A stretch of DNA of 64,000 bases from Bacillus infantis (GCF_020171945.1 NZ_JAIVAP010000008.1:62001-126000); one strand, 5' to 3'. Positions 30,161-39,013 are shown, numbered from the stretch's first letter. Notes: generated by a model not told the origin, from the sequence alone. Numbers and translations are program-made.

Positions 30161-30442
30161 ATGATGTCCAGAAGAAGGAGGCGCCCTCTTGTACCAGAAT
30201 CCCGTGAAGCTCTCGACACATTGAAGGCACGTGTCATGGCCGGCCAAGGCTATAAGGTCAGTGCGGATGCGCCGGAGGAAGTAAAATATGAGGTGGCCAG
30301 GGAAAAGAATGTTCCGCTTCAGCCGGGATATAACGGCAGGCTGACATCCCGCGAGGCAGGTAAAGTCGGCGGCCCGATCGGCGGCAGCATGGTGAAAGAG
30401 TTAATCCGTATGGCCCAGGAAAGCCTCAATAAAAATCAATAG
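30161..30442 (+). CDS. Alpha/beta-type small acid-soluble spore protein
   Basis: SASPs coat and protect spore DNA and are degraded at germination. The second family motif is clear (GYNGRLTSREAGKVGGPIGG then MVKELIRMAQ). The first motif region carries the likely Gpr protease site as YEVARE, with Val where Ile or Phe is usual. The N-terminus has an unusual arginine stretch (SRRRRRPLVP). AAAGGAGG lies five bases before the ATG at 30161 and eight before the next ATG, so either may be used (93 or 92 residues). It is flanked by a bidirectional terminator and is divergent from csbA. Confidence 0.88.
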   Translation: MMSRRRRRPLVPESREALDTLKARVMAGQGYKVSADAPEEVKYEVAREKNVPLQPGYNGRLTSREAGKVGGPIGGSMVKELIRMAQESLNKNQ

Positions 30443-30452
30443 TAAAACGGAA

Positions 30453-30481
30453 AATAGAGCCGCCATATTGGCGGCTCCATC
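30453..30481. terminator. Bidirectional terminator between the SASP gene and the M20 gene
   Basis: A perfect GAGCCGCCA/TGGCGGCTC stem with a three-base loop lies between convergent genes. Confidence 0.8.
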
Positions 30482-30483
30482 CT

Positions 30484-31698
30484 TTATTTTTGCGCTTCTT
30501 TGTTCCTTGTGAACTCTTCTTTAATGGAAGCAAGGAGTTCAGGCTCAGTGATAAGCCGGAATGCAGTCTGTGCCAGCGCCTTTGCACCTGTGAGCAAGGC
30601 TTCATCGCCTTTTTTCGAGCGTGCAGCTTCACGGAAAGGTACGGTATGGGCAACAAGGTCGTCGCTGCCGATCTTGATATAAGGGTGAATCGTAGGTACC
30701 TGCTGGCTGATGTTGCCTGCATCTGTCGAACCGATTCCTTCCCTGCCTGAGATATCGACCTCTTCGCCCAGTTCCTCGATGACTTCACGGAATGCTTCAT
30801 CATACGTTCTATTTAATAGAAGATTATCGACTTCATTCTGGAATGCGATCACATTCAATTCAGCGCCAGTTGCCAGGGCGGCACCTTCTGCCACCTTCTT
30901 CACTTTTTCTGTAACCTCATTTAAATAGGTTCTTGTTGCTGCCCTGATGAAGAAACGCGCTTTTGCATATTCCGGGATAATATTTGGTGCATCGCCTCCG
31001 TGAGTGATAATGCCGTGGATCCGGACATCATCCTTCAGCTGCTGGCGCAGGGCATTGATGCCGGTGAAAAGCTGGATGACCGCATCAAGGGCATTGATGC
31101 CTTCGTGCGGTGAAGCCGCGGCATGGGCAGGCTTCCCGATATACTCAAAGTCCAGCGGATCTACAGCCAGTGAGGAGCTTGTCAGTGCCGTCTTGCTTGA
31201 AGGATGGATCATAAGCGCCGCATCAATTCCCTCAGTCAGGCCGTGCTTCACGAAGCTGCCTTTTGCACTTCCGTTCGGACCGCCTTCCTCTGCAGGTGTT
31301 CCGAATACGACGACCTCTCCGCCTGTTTCTTCAATCACCTTGCTTAAAGCAATCGCTGCCGCTGTGCTTGTTGTGCCGATGATATTATGGCCGCAGGCAT
31401 GGCCGATACCCGGCAGTGCGTCATATTCTGCAAGGAAAGCGATGGATGGTCCAGGCTTGGAAGACTTTTTCCTTGCGGCAAAGGCTGTCTCATGGCCGGC
31501 AACTGCACGTTCGACCTCAAAGCCCTCTTTTTCAAGAATTCCCGAGAGCAATCCGGATGCAAAAAATTCTTCGTTGCCGATTTCCGGCTTGTCATGGATC
31601 TGATGGCTTGTTGAAAGGTAAAGCTTCCTTCCAGCCTCCACACTTTGATTGATTCTTTCCTTCAGTTCGGTTACAGATTTAACAGGTGCTGACATCAT
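30484..31698 (-). CDS. M20-family amidohydrolase linked to methionine uptake
   Basis: This 404-residue metallohydrolase belongs to the M20 aminoacylase group. Metal and catalytic residues are visible in FLAEYDALPGIGHACGHN and GTPAEEGGPNGSAKG, and the dimerisation domain includes PAHAAASPHEGINALDAV. It probably releases an amino acid from an N-acyl or peptide-like substrate. It is the last gene behind metN-metP-metQ and the SAM riboswitches, so an N-acyl-methionine or related sulfur substrate is a reasonable inference. AGGAGG precedes two tandem ATG codons (31698 and 31695). Confidence 0.85.
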   Translation of the reverse strand: MMSAPVKSVTELKERINQSVEAGRKLYLSTSHQIHDKPEIGNEEFFASGLLSGILEKEGFEVERAVAGHETAFAARKKSSKPGPSIAFLAEYDALPGIGHACGHNIIGTTSTAAAIALSKVIEETGGEVVVFGTPAEEGGPNGSAKGSFVKHGLTEGIDAALMIHPSSKTALTSSSLAVDPLDFEYIGKPAHAAASPHEGINALDAVIQLFTGINALRQQLKDDVRIHGIITHGGDAPNIIPEYAKARFFIRAATRTYLNEVTEKVKKVAEGAALATGAELNVIAFQNEVDNLLLNRTYDEAFREVIEELGEEVDISGREGIGSTDAGNISQQVPTIHPYIKIGSDDLVAHTVPFREAARSKKGDEALLTGAKALAQTAFRLITEPELLASIKEEFTRNKEAQK

Positions 31699-31715
31699 GA
31701 TTTCCTCCTATTTGC

Positions 31716-31728
31716 GGTGCCAGGCACC
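31716..31728. repeat. GGTGCCAGGCACC palindromic motif
   Basis: A 13-bp palindrome between metQ and the M20 gene. It resembles the GGTGACAGGTACC core of the dispersed repeats at 49961 and 57444. Confidence 0.5.
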
Positions 31729-31733
31729 GGTTT

Positions 31734-32564
31734 TTATTCTCCGATTTCACTAAGCGGAACGAATGTCGGGATGGTGCTGCCTTTGTATTCTTTTTCAATG
31801 AATTCGGCTACATCATCTTCCTGGTACAGTTCTCCAAGGCGCTTCAGCGTTTCATTGTCTTTGTCTTCTGTTCTGGCGGCAATGATGTTGATATATGGTG
31901 TTGCTGTTGCACTTTCATGGAAGATGGAGTCTTCAACAGGGTTAAAGCCAGCATCAACAGCGATTCCATTATTGATGATGGAGGCCGCTACATCCGGCAG
32001 GACGCGCGGTGTCTGGCCCGCCACTACAGGAACAATTTCCAGGTTTTTCGGGTTGTCGACGATTTTGTCGATGCTTCCATTCCCGTCAAAGTCTTCAGGC
32101 AAAGTGATCAGGCCGGCTTCCTGCAGAAGCAGGAATGATCTGCCCATATTGGTTGCTTCGTTCGGCACGGCAATCTTTCCGCCTTCCGGGATATCTTTTA
32201 CATCCTTATATTTTTCAGAGTAGATTCCCATTGGTGCAATGACTGTTGTAGCGATTGGTGAAAGATCCAGATCATGCTCCTTTTTAAAAGCATTGAAGTA
32301 AGAAATGGTCTGGAAGGCATTGGCATCAAGCTCTCCCTCTGCAAGGGCAATGTTTGGCTGGACATAATCAGAGAAGCGGACGATTTCCACTTTGATTCCT
32401 TCTTTTTCAGCCTTCTTGGCTACGAAGTCCCAAATGCGGTTGTCTGACCCGCTGACCCCGATTTTCACTTCTTTTTCTTTTTCCTTGCCGCTTGTTGATG
32501 ATGAGCAGGCTGCACTGAAAACCGCCAGCGCGAGGATGATTGCTGTTAATATTAGTTTTTTCAT
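31734..32564 (-). CDS. metQ: Methionine ABC transporter, substrate-binding lipoprotein
   Basis: MetQ captures methionine outside the membrane for MetNP. The N-terminal signal peptide ends in a lipobox (VFSAAC, Cys at residue 20), so Lgt would anchor it. The NlpA-family core is clear (VKIGVSG, then VQPNIALAEGELDANAFQ and VPNEATNMGRSFLLLQEAGLI). At 276 residues it is normal. AGGAGG lies before the ATG. It follows metP by 15 bases. Confidence 0.95.
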   Translation of the reverse strand: MKKLILTAIILALAVFSAACSSSTSGKEKEKEVKIGVSGSDNRIWDFVAKKAEKEGIKVEIVRFSDYVQPNIALAEGELDANAFQTISYFNAFKKEHDLDLSPIATTVIAPMGIYSEKYKDVKDIPEGGKIAVPNEATNMGRSFLLLQEAGLITLPEDFDGNGSIDKIVDNPKNLEIVPVVAGQTPRVLPDVAASIINNGIAVDAGFNPVEDSIFHESATATPYINIIAARTEDKDNETLKRLGELYQEDDVAEFIEKEYKGSTIPTFVPLSEIGE

Positions 32565-32579
32565 GGATGATTCCTCCTG

Positions 32580-33230
32580 TTATCGTCTTCTGATTTTTTT
32601 GGATAAAATATTGCCGAAGCTTTGCAGCCCCTGGACCATAATGACCAGGATAGCGACTGTTATGATCATGACCGTTGTATCAAAGCGCTGATAGCCATAG
32701 GTAATGGCCAAATCGCCAAGCCCGCCGCCTCCGACAGCCCCTGCCATGGCGGATGCTCCGACAAGTCCGACGGTTGCAATAGTCAGTGCCAGGACAAGCG
32801 AACTGAGTGCTTCCGGTACGAGAAACTTAAAGATGATCTGCGCCGGTGTCGCCCCCATCGCTTCCGCTGCCTCGAGGACACCGGGATCAACCTCCAGGAG
32901 CGAGTTCTCGATCAATCTTGCAATATATGGGCCGGCATAGAATACGAGCGGTACCACAGCAGCGGCCGTTCCGATTGAGGTGCCTACTAAAAACCGCGTC
33001 ACAGGAATGATTGCTACCATCAGGATGATGAATGGAACAGAGCGGAATATGTTGATGATTCCATTCAGCACGTTAAAAACGGGCAGATTCTCCAGCAGAT
33101 GGCCTTTTCTCGTAATTACCAGCAGGATTCCCAGCGGCAATCCAAGGATGGTGGAAAAAAGAAGCGAGAAGGCCACCATTTGAATGGTTTCGATGAGTGC
33201 TTCTATGATTTGCGTGTGATCAACTAGCAT
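32580..33230 (-). CDS. metP: Methionine ABC transporter, permease
   Basis: This membrane subunit forms the channel for methionine import. Five hydrophobic helices are visible, with the EAA-type coupling loop LEAAEAMGATPAQIIFKFLVPEA cut short here as EAAEAMGATP. It has 216 residues, typical of MetI/MetP. The ATG overlaps the end of metN by 11 bases, which suggests translational coupling. Confidence 0.95.
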   Translation of the reverse strand: MLVDHTQIIEALIETIQMVAFSLLFSTILGLPLGILLVITRKGHLLENLPVFNVLNGIINIFRSVPFIILMVAIIPVTRFLVGTSIGTAAAVVPLVFYAGPYIARLIENSLLEVDPGVLEAAEAMGATPAQIIFKFLVPEALSSLVLALTIATVGLVGASAMAGAVGGGGLGDLAITYGYQRFDTTVMIITVAILVIMVQGLQSFGNILSKKIRRR

Positions 33231-34251
33231 GTGTTTTCACTTCCTTGATTGAGACTTTTTCCTGATGAATGTACATAAGGGCGCGCTGCACTTCCTGGTC
33301 GGTTCCCTGGAATTCGACCACAAGGTTCCCAAACGGGATGCCCTGCAGCTCGGTTATATTCCCGAACAGCACATTTATATCTATATCGAACTTCTTGGCA
33401 AGCCTGGAGAGCAGCGGCTGTCCCGCTGACTGGCCGACGAAATTGATCCGGAAGATCCTTTCCCTGCCATTGTTGTTCTCAACAAGCTGCTTTACAGAAT
33501 CAGGGATCGAATCATTCATGACAGAGCTGACAAAGTTCTGGGCAGTCTGTGTTTTCGGCGCCGAGAATACATCGAACACTGATCCTTCCTCAATGATCTT
33601 CCCAGCCTCGATCACCGCCACCCTGTCGCAGATTTCCCTGATGACCGTCATTTCATGGGTGATGATCAGGATGGTGATATTGTATTCCGCGTTTATTTTT
33701 TTCAAGAGCTGCAGGATGCTGCTTGTTGTCTGCGGGTCAAGGGCCGATGTTGCTTCATCGCACAGCAGGATTGAAGGCTGTGTGGCAAGCGCCCTGGCAA
33801 TCCCGACTCTTTGCTTTTGTCCGCCTGAAAGCTGATCCGGATATTTATCCGCTTTATCAGCAAGGCCGACAAACTCAAGCAGCTCAGCCACCCGTTTTCG
33901 GATCTGCTCTTTCGGGAGCTTTGCCAGGGTGAGCGGCATGGCTACATTGGCAAACACCGTCTTTGAGTTCAGCAGATTGAAATGCTGGAATACCATCCCG
34001 ATATTACGTTTAACTTCTCTCACCTCTTTTGCTGAAAGAGAGGTAAGGTCATGCCCATCGACGATCACCTTGCCTGAGGTCGGCCTTTCGAGCAGATTCA
34101 CACAGCGGATCAGCGAGCTTTTCCCCGCACCGCTGAAGCCGATGACACCAAAGATTTCTCCTTTATTGATGGCAAGATCAATGCCATTCAATGCCGCAAC
34201 CTGCTGGCCCCCGCTTTCATACACCTTTTTGAGATCCTGGAATTCTATCAT
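33220..34251 (-). CDS. metN: Methionine ABC transporter, ATP-binding protein
   Basis: MetN drives methionine uptake. Walker A is GFSGAGKSSLIRC, the ABC signature LSGGQKQRVGIARAL and Walker B ILLCDEATSALDP. Residues 265-340 form the C-terminal NIL regulatory domain, which in the family binds methionine for feedback inhibition. At 343 residues it is full length. GGAGGGTG precedes the ATG. It is the first gene after the two SAM riboswitches. Confidence 0.96.
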   Translation of the reverse strand: MIEFQDLKKVYESGGQQVAALNGIDLAINKGEIFGVIGFSGAGKSSLIRCVNLLERPTSGKVIVDGHDLTSLSAKEVREVKRNIGMVFQHFNLLNSKTVFANVAMPLTLAKLPKEQIRKRVAELLEFVGLADKADKYPDQLSGGQKQRVGIARALATQPSILLCDEATSALDPQTTSSILQLLKKINAEYNITILIITHEMTVIREICDRVAVIEAGKIIEEGSVFDVFSAPKTQTAQNFVSSVMNDSIPDSVKQLVENNNGRERIFRINFVGQSAGQPLLSRLAKKFDIDINVLFGNITELQGIPFGNLVVEFQGTDQEVQRALMYIHQEKVSIKEVKTHAS

Positions 34252-34275
34252 TTTGTTTCACCCTCCATATCAATT

Positions 34276-34430
34276 AAAAAACCCTCTCCTGGGAACAGAA
34301 GAGGGCATGCATCATCAGCATTGGCTCTTCTTATCTCCCAGGCTCACACCTGCTGGAATTGGCACAGTACTCATAAGAGTCCGCTGCCGAGGCTTCACAG
34401 GGCCAGTCCCTCTGCCTCTCTGGATAAGAA
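34276..34430 (-). promoter_or_regulatory. SAM-I riboswitch, proximal copy
   Basis: On the minus strand the S-box begins CTTATCCAGAGAGG, continues with AGAGGGACTGGCCC, then GAAGCCTCGGCAGC, and ends in a CCCTCTTCTG/CAGGAGAGGG-type terminator with a T-run 25 bases before metN. SAM binding should expose the terminator and stop transcription. Confidence 0.95.
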
Positions 34431-34499
34431 ATTAAGGTTTTCCTATATAATTAATTGGTTTTAATACAATAGCTATGCAGCATCCCGCATTTTATTCCG

Positions 34500-34656
34500 G
34501 AAAACAAGAAAGCCCTCTTCAAAAAGAAGAGGGCAGAATAATAGGCGTTCGTCCTCTTCTTATCTTTCAGGCAATCTGCCTGCTGGAATTGGCACGGTTC
34601 ATCAGTCCGCTGCCGAGGTGTCATAGGGCCAGTCCCTCTACCTCTCTGGATAAGAA
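34500..34656 (-). promoter_or_regulatory. SAM-I riboswitch, distal copy
   Basis: A second complete S-box lies upstream in the same leader, with CTTATCCAGAGAGG, AGAGGGACTGGCCC, ACACCTCGGCAGC and its own GCCCTCTTC/GAAGAGGGC terminator and T-rich tail. The two copies are clearly related but not identical, so this is an old tandem duplication or two retained switches. Confidence 0.95.
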
Positions 34657-34696
34657 GCTATCGTATTAAGTTTGTTTGCTTGATTAATTGTTTTTT

Positions 34697-34725
34697 ACTT
34701 TACACGCGTTTAAAAGTTCTGTCAA
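34697..34725 (-). promoter_or_regulatory. Sigma-A promoter of the methionine operon
   Basis: On the minus strand TTGACA, 17 bases and TAAAGT form a near-ideal promoter about 40 bases upstream of the first SAM riboswitch. It is 12 bases from the DnaA-box palindrome. Confidence 0.85.
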
Positions 34726-34736
34726 ACCCTTTTTTG

Positions 34737-34870
34737 AAATTTGTGGATAAAAAATTTTATCCACAAATTTATGTAAGCCCTTACTTAATTTTATGGAATT
34801 CTTAAAAAATAAAGCTCCCTCTTCTGTGGATAAAGGAGGTTTTCCACATTTTCCCCTTATGTTATCAACA
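34737..34870. promoter_or_regulatory. DnaA-box cluster with 34-bp palindrome
   Basis: Three perfect TTATCCACA boxes occur: 34742-34750 (minus), 34757-34765 (plus) and 34825-34833 (minus). Near matches are TTTTCCACA (34840-34848) and TTATCAACA (34862-34870). The first two boxes form a palindrome with 16-bp arms and a 2-base centre (34737-34770). An 11-base inverted repeat (CTCCCTCTTCT / AGAAGAGGGAG) brackets the third to fifth boxes. The cluster lies between the methionine promoter and the histidine kinase gene. Confidence 0.7.
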
Positions 34871-34980
34871 TTCTCCCCAGGATACACACAAGAAGAGGGA
34901 GTTTACTCCTATATTTCTGCACGCCCGTCTATTGTATAATAGTGGAAAAGCGCAAATTGTACTGCATTCCGGGAGGGATA

Positions 34981-36408
34981 ATGGTTTTGATTGCAGCAAA
35001 CAGAGACTATCAATCTGAATTATTTGTGGACAAAGTTGAAGCAAAGAATCTCGAACTGGCTCTGAGGCATTCGGCAGACCTGATTTCAAGGCATACTAAA
35101 GAAGGCATCTTTTTATATGTTTCCCCATCCTGCAGCACCCTTTTGGGCTATACACAAGAGGAACTGTACAAGGACTGCATTCTTTCCTACTGCCACCCCC
35201 AAGACAAAGAAATCCTCAAAAAAGAATTCCGCGGGCTATCCCCGGGCAGCAGCTCACGCATTTCATTCCGGTTCCGCCGCAAGGAAGGCGACTATATCTG
35301 GCTTGAGACCAGCATCAGCACACTCGGGGACGGCCAGGAAGCCATGTGTATTTCCAGGGATATGACCGAGCGCGTCATTATGGAAGAAGAAAACATGGAA
35401 ACTCAGGAGAAATACCGCTTCCTGGTTGAATACAGCCGAGATACCATAGGCATGACAACTGAGAAAGGCATATGGACCTATATGAATGATGAAGGCAAGA
35501 AGGTGTTTGGCTTCACTTCAAGCAAGGAAATCATCGGCGCCTCTTTGTACGACTATGTAGCACCTTCTGACCATGGCTATCTGAAGGATTTTTACCAGGC
35601 GAACCAGACTGTCAGCTTTGAATTAAACCTGATCAGGAGCGACGGGAACACCCGGAAGGCAGCCATCCAGCTGATTCCTACTGTTTTTAAGAACCGAAAG
35701 CTTTTCCAGATTATCATTAAAGACGTGACCGGCCAGAAAAAGACCGAAGAAAAGCTTCATAATGCAGAAAAGCTCTCTGTCGTCGGGCAGCTTGCCGCAG
35801 GAATCGCCCATGAAATCAGAAACCCACTTACCGCAATCAAAGGCTTTACCCAGCTTCTTACTGAGCGGAAAACAGAAAAATATGCGGATGTGATTCTTTC
35901 CGAGCTCGAACGGATCGAGGAAATTGTCAATGATCTCCTTGTCCTGGCCAAGCCTGTTGTGACAGAGGCTCAGGAAACCAATCTGGTGAATATAGTCAAA
36001 AGCGTCGTCACCCTTTTAAACACCCAGGCGCTTATTTATAACATTATGATAGATGTAAAATACTCCCTGGCTGAAATCAGCGTCCGCTGTGAGATTGATA
36101 AAATCAAACAGGTGCTCATCAATGTTATCAAGAATTCGATTGAAGCCATGCCCCATGGCGGAAAAATCAGCATTGAAGTCAGGCAGGATAACACCTTTGC
36201 GATGATCAGCGTGAAGGATGAAGGTGTCGGCATCCCTGAAGAACGGCTGCCTAAGCTCGGTGAACCGTTCTACAGCACGAAGGAAAAGGGGACAGGCCTT
36301 GGGCTCATGATCTGCAACCGGATCATCAAAAGCCATGGCGGGAACATTTATATTACAAGCAAGGAAAATGAGGGGACCATCGTTAAACTGCTGATCCCTG
36401 TCGTCTAA
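34981..36408 (+). CDS. PAS-domain sensor histidine kinase, sporulation-kinase type
   Basis: This 475-residue kinase has no membrane segment and should be cytoplasmic. Residues 20-135 and 140-255 are PAS domains (YVSPSCSTLLGYTQEEL; YMNDEGKKVFGF). The HisKA motif is AAGIAHEIRNPLTAIKGF, close to the KinA-KinE phosphorelay kinases. The ATPase domain has NVIKNSIEAM, DEGVGIPEE and GTGLGLMIC. No response regulator is adjacent, as is usual for orphan sporulation kinases. I place the start at 34981 after GGGAGGG; a TATAAT at 34935-34940 may be its -10. The DnaA-box cluster upstream hints at replication-linked control. Confidence 0.88.
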   Translation: MVLIAANRDYQSELFVDKVEAKNLELALRHSADLISRHTKEGIFLYVSPSCSTLLGYTQEELYKDCILSYCHPQDKEILKKEFRGLSPGSSSRISFRFRRKEGDYIWLETSISTLGDGQEAMCISRDMTERVIMEEENMETQEKYRFLVEYSRDTIGMTTEKGIWTYMNDEGKKVFGFTSSKEIIGASLYDYVAPSDHGYLKDFYQANQTVSFELNLIRSDGNTRKAAIQLIPTVFKNRKLFQIIIKDVTGQKKTEEKLHNAEKLSVVGQLAAGIAHEIRNPLTAIKGFTQLLTERKTEKYADVILSELERIEEIVNDLLVLAKPVVTEAQETNLVNIVKSVVTLLNTQALIYNIMIDVKYSLAEISVRCEIDKIKQVLINVIKNSIEAMPHGGKISIEVRQDNTFAMISVKDEGVGIPEERLPKLGEPFYSTKEKGTGLGLMICNRIIKSHGGNIYITSKENEGTIVKLLIPVV

Positions 36409-36410
36409 GT

Positions 36411-36443
36411 GGAGCTTCCGGCGTTTCTGCCGGAGGCTTTTTC
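36411..36443 (+). terminator. Terminator after the kinase gene
   Basis: A GCTTCCGGC/GCCGGAGGC stem followed by five T lies just past the kinase stop. Confidence 0.85.
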
Positions 36444-36530
36444 TGCAATATCTGCCTCTATTAAACCTCTTCCTTTACAGCTGTATGGCTCTCCTTCTTA
36501 AGAACATTTCCCTTCCCTTTCAAACATATG

Positions 36531-36557
36531 TAAAAACTCCTCTCAAACTGCCGATAT
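36531..36557 (+). promoter_or_regulatory. Sigma-D promoter of the globin-coupled transducer
   Basis: TAAA, exactly 15 bases and GCCGATAT match the flagellar sigma-D consensus. It lies 39 bases before the GTG start. Confidence 0.88.
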
Positions 36558-36596
36558 AAACTAGGATAATAGATATAGAAAATGGGAGTGTTTCAG

Positions 36597-37898
36597 GTGC
36601 TTTTTACGAAAACAGCAAAACCGAAATCGTTTGACCTTGAAAGCTTAATTCAAAAAGAACAGCAAAATGTGGTGATGGAAGCGGATTTTGATCAGGACCT
36701 GAAGCTTCAGCTTGAAGTGATGGGGCTCACAAAAGAAGATCTGGCTATTTTGCGTGCTGTGCGCCCGATTGCCGAAAAGCATATCAGTGCCGTTTACAAT
36801 GAACTTCTCACTTATGAACAAGAGGATGTAAGGAAAATAACTGATATTTCTAAAATAGGTGTAACAATAGAGATGAGCCAGCAGTATATCCTCAGTCTGT
36901 TCGACGGAATCGTCAATCCGGAATTCATAGAACGCCGCAGAATGGCGGCTAGAGCATATGTACAGATCGGGGTGCAAATTCACTGGTATATGACCATCTA
37001 TCAGCTGCTTATGAAAAACATGATGGGAGCAATCATGAAGGAGCTGGAGCTGACTTCGAATGATCAGCGCCGTCTGAGTTTTGCAATGGCTAATATCTTC
37101 AATCTGGAGATCCAGCTTTGCATTTCCATTATGCAGAAGACAATGGAAGACCTTGCAGCCGAAAAAGAGAGCCAGGCGAAGACAGAATTGAAAGGCTATG
37201 TAGGGGAAATCGTTGAAAATCTGGCAGCCATGTCAGAGCAGACAGGCGCATCAGTTGAACAGATTGTGCATCAGTCACAGCAGATCTCAGGCAATGCAAA
37301 GGATGGGGCCATTTCTTCAACAGAAATGGAATCGCGTTCTTCCAAAGGCCGTGACCAGCTGAATCGCGTTGTGGAAAATATGCATGAGCTGAAGAGCAAT
37401 GTGAATGAAATTACCAGCACCATCAGCAGCCTGGAAAAAACATCTAACCAGATCGGCGAGATTGCCGGCGTGATTACAAGCATTGCTGATCAGACCAATC
37501 TGCTCGCACTTAATGCTGCTATTGAAGCCGCACGGGCAGGCGAGCATGGGAAGGGATTTGCAGTAGTTGCTGATGAGGTCAGAAAGCTGGCTGAACAGAC
37601 AAAGGACTCCTCCTCCAATATTACATCCCTGCTGAATGCAACGATCAGGCAAATATCAGAGGTCATTTCGCAGATCGGCACGATTGATGGAATTGTCGTG
37701 AATGGGAATAAAGAAATCGAAAACACAGGGAATGTCTTCAAAGAAATCCTGTCGGCAAGCACAGAAAGCAAGGATAAGAGCCGCCAGATCGAAAAGGATA
37801 TCGAGCTCCTTACCGGCCTTCTTTCCGAAATCAGCAGCGCTGCAGCCAAGCTGTCAGATTCCGCTGAGGAACTAAGCTTAACAGTGGCGAATTTTTAA
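36597..37898 (+). CDS. hemAT: Globin-coupled chemotaxis transducer, HemAT-like
   Basis: HemAT senses oxygen through a globin domain and signals to CheA for aerotaxis; it is soluble. Residues 35-180 are the globin-sensor domain and residues 200-430 the MCP signalling domain, with hairpin tip [21 protein letters not shown] chose GTG at 36597 (GGGAGTG six bases upstream), giving 433 residues and an MLF N-terminus like B. subtilis HemAT; an ATG five codons earlier lacks a site. Compared with my recollection of that protein, the proximal haem His falls on Tyr-121 (AYVQIG), so haem binding is in doubt. A His lies at 129 (IHWYM). Confidence 0.88.
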   Translation: MLFTKTAKPKSFDLESLIQKEQQNVVMEADFDQDLKLQLEVMGLTKEDLAILRAVRPIAEKHISAVYNELLTYEQEDVRKITDISKIGVTIEMSQQYILSLFDGIVNPEFIERRRMAARAYVQIGVQIHWYMTIYQLLMKNMMGAIMKELELTSNDQRRLSFAMANIFNLEIQLCISIMQKTMEDLAAEKESQAKTELKGYVGEIVENLAAMSEQTGASVEQIVHQSQQISGNAKDGAISSTEMESRSSKGRDQLNRVVENMHELKSNVNEITSTISSLEKTSNQIGEIAGVITSIADQTNLLALNAAIEAARAGEHGKGFAVVADEVRKLAEQTKDSSSNITSLLNATIRQISEVISQIGTIDGIVVNGNKEIENTGNVFKEILSASTESKDKSRQIEKDIELLTGLLSEISSAAAKLSDSAEELSLTVANF

Positions 37899-37904
37899 AA
37901 AGGC

Positions 37905-37945
37905 AAAAGAGAAGCATGGGCATCTGTGCTTCTCTTTGTTTATAT
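37905..37945 (+). terminator. Terminator after hemAT
   Basis: An AAAGAGAAGCA/TGCTTCTCTTT stem followed by T-rich sequence. Nothing recognisable lies between it and the methyltransferase end at 38154. Confidence 0.75.
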
Positions 37946-38153
37946 TCAGGATTCGGTTCACTGCACAAACTTAAAAAGGGAACGGATGAGAAACCGGGAC
38001 AGAAGGTAAATCGGCTCGATCAGATCGATTGCAGCATCAATCACTTCAAGCTTGCTATTCTTTTTCTTTTCTTTCTTCCGCTTCATTCTGAATTTCAAAA
38101 TACCGCCCTCCCATCTTGATTTGTATATATTTTACAGTAAAATTCCACCTTTG

Positions 38154-38927
38154 TCACTTCACGGCGAGCCAGATGGTCCAGCGATCTTCCTCTATTATCT
38201 CGCCCGCGTCAGGGAGCCGGCTTTCAATATGCCACACAAGGCCCGCAAGCTCGCTGTCATTCAGCTCATGGAGGATGGAGCGACCTGTTCTCTTCAAGAG
38301 ATCATCACGCAAAGCGCTGATATCCTTATATTTCTTCCTTATTTCCCATAAAGATATCTCTTTGACCGAGAAGAAACCTGCCTTCTTCAGTGCTGAATGA
38401 ACAGCAGCACTATTGTATCTCCGGGATATCTCTTTCTCTGCAAGCGCCGGAAATTTTTCAAAAAAGTACCCTCTGATATGGGTGCTGCTGCCGGGAAGCA
38501 GGCAGTCCTCAGGTGTCCGGTCCTGAATCAGGCAGAATCCGCCTGGACGCAGTACCCGGAAGCATTCAGCAAAGGCGGCCGGAAGCTGGTCGAGATGATG
38601 GATGACAGCTCTTTCAAGCACCAAATCGTAAGCTTCTTCCTCCCTGCCGGTTTCGTACGCATTTCCATGTACAAATTCTATTTGCGGATAGCCCTCCGAG
38701 GCCCTGTCTGCGGCCGCAAGCAGCTCTCTCGAGAAATCCAGCCCTGTCACATATGCTGCTCCCATATCTGCCAGAGCACGTGAGTAGATTCCGCCTCCAC
38801 AGCCAATGTCGAGAACCCTTTTTCCCCTTAAATCAATTTCCTTCCCAACCGTCTCTATCCATGTAGGATCAGCTTTCCGGGAAGAATAGGTATTCTGATT
38901 GGTTTTATCATGAAAATTTATCGGCAC
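38154..38927 (-). CDS. Class I SAM-dependent methyltransferase
   Basis: This 257-residue protein has the Rossmann methyltransferase core. Motif I is VLDIGCGGGIYSRAL, followed by GLDFS, the acidic GNAYE and LVLERAVIHHL, then LRPGGFCLIQD. The substrate is unknown. I place the start at GTG 38927 because AAGGAGG lies eight bases upstream and inside the longer open frame. It stands alone on the minus strand between two signalling genes, without evident operon partners. Confidence 0.82.
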   Translation of the reverse strand: MPINFHDKTNQNTYSSRKADPTWIETVGKEIDLRGKRVLDIGCGGGIYSRALADMGAAYVTGLDFSRELLAAADRASEGYPQIEFVHGNAYETGREEEAYDLVLERAVIHHLDQLPAAFAECFRVLRPGGFCLIQDRTPEDCLLPGSSTHIRGYFFEKFPALAEKEISRRYNSAAVHSALKKAGFFSVKEISLWEIRKKYKDISALRDDLLKRTGRSILHELNDSELAGLVWHIESRLPDAGEIIEEDRWTIWLAVK

Positions 38928-39013
38928 TGCGACCCCCTCCTTATAATCCAATTATAAAGCAGGCAGCCGCCAGGAAAAATATTGAAATTATTATCAGCTG
39001 TAATAGGTTTTGC

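Noticed and set aside
34737-34770. Terminator between the methionine promoter and the kinase gene
   Set aside because: The palindrome is AT-rich with a two-base centre and no T-run, no gene ends beside it, and both arms carry exact DnaA boxes.
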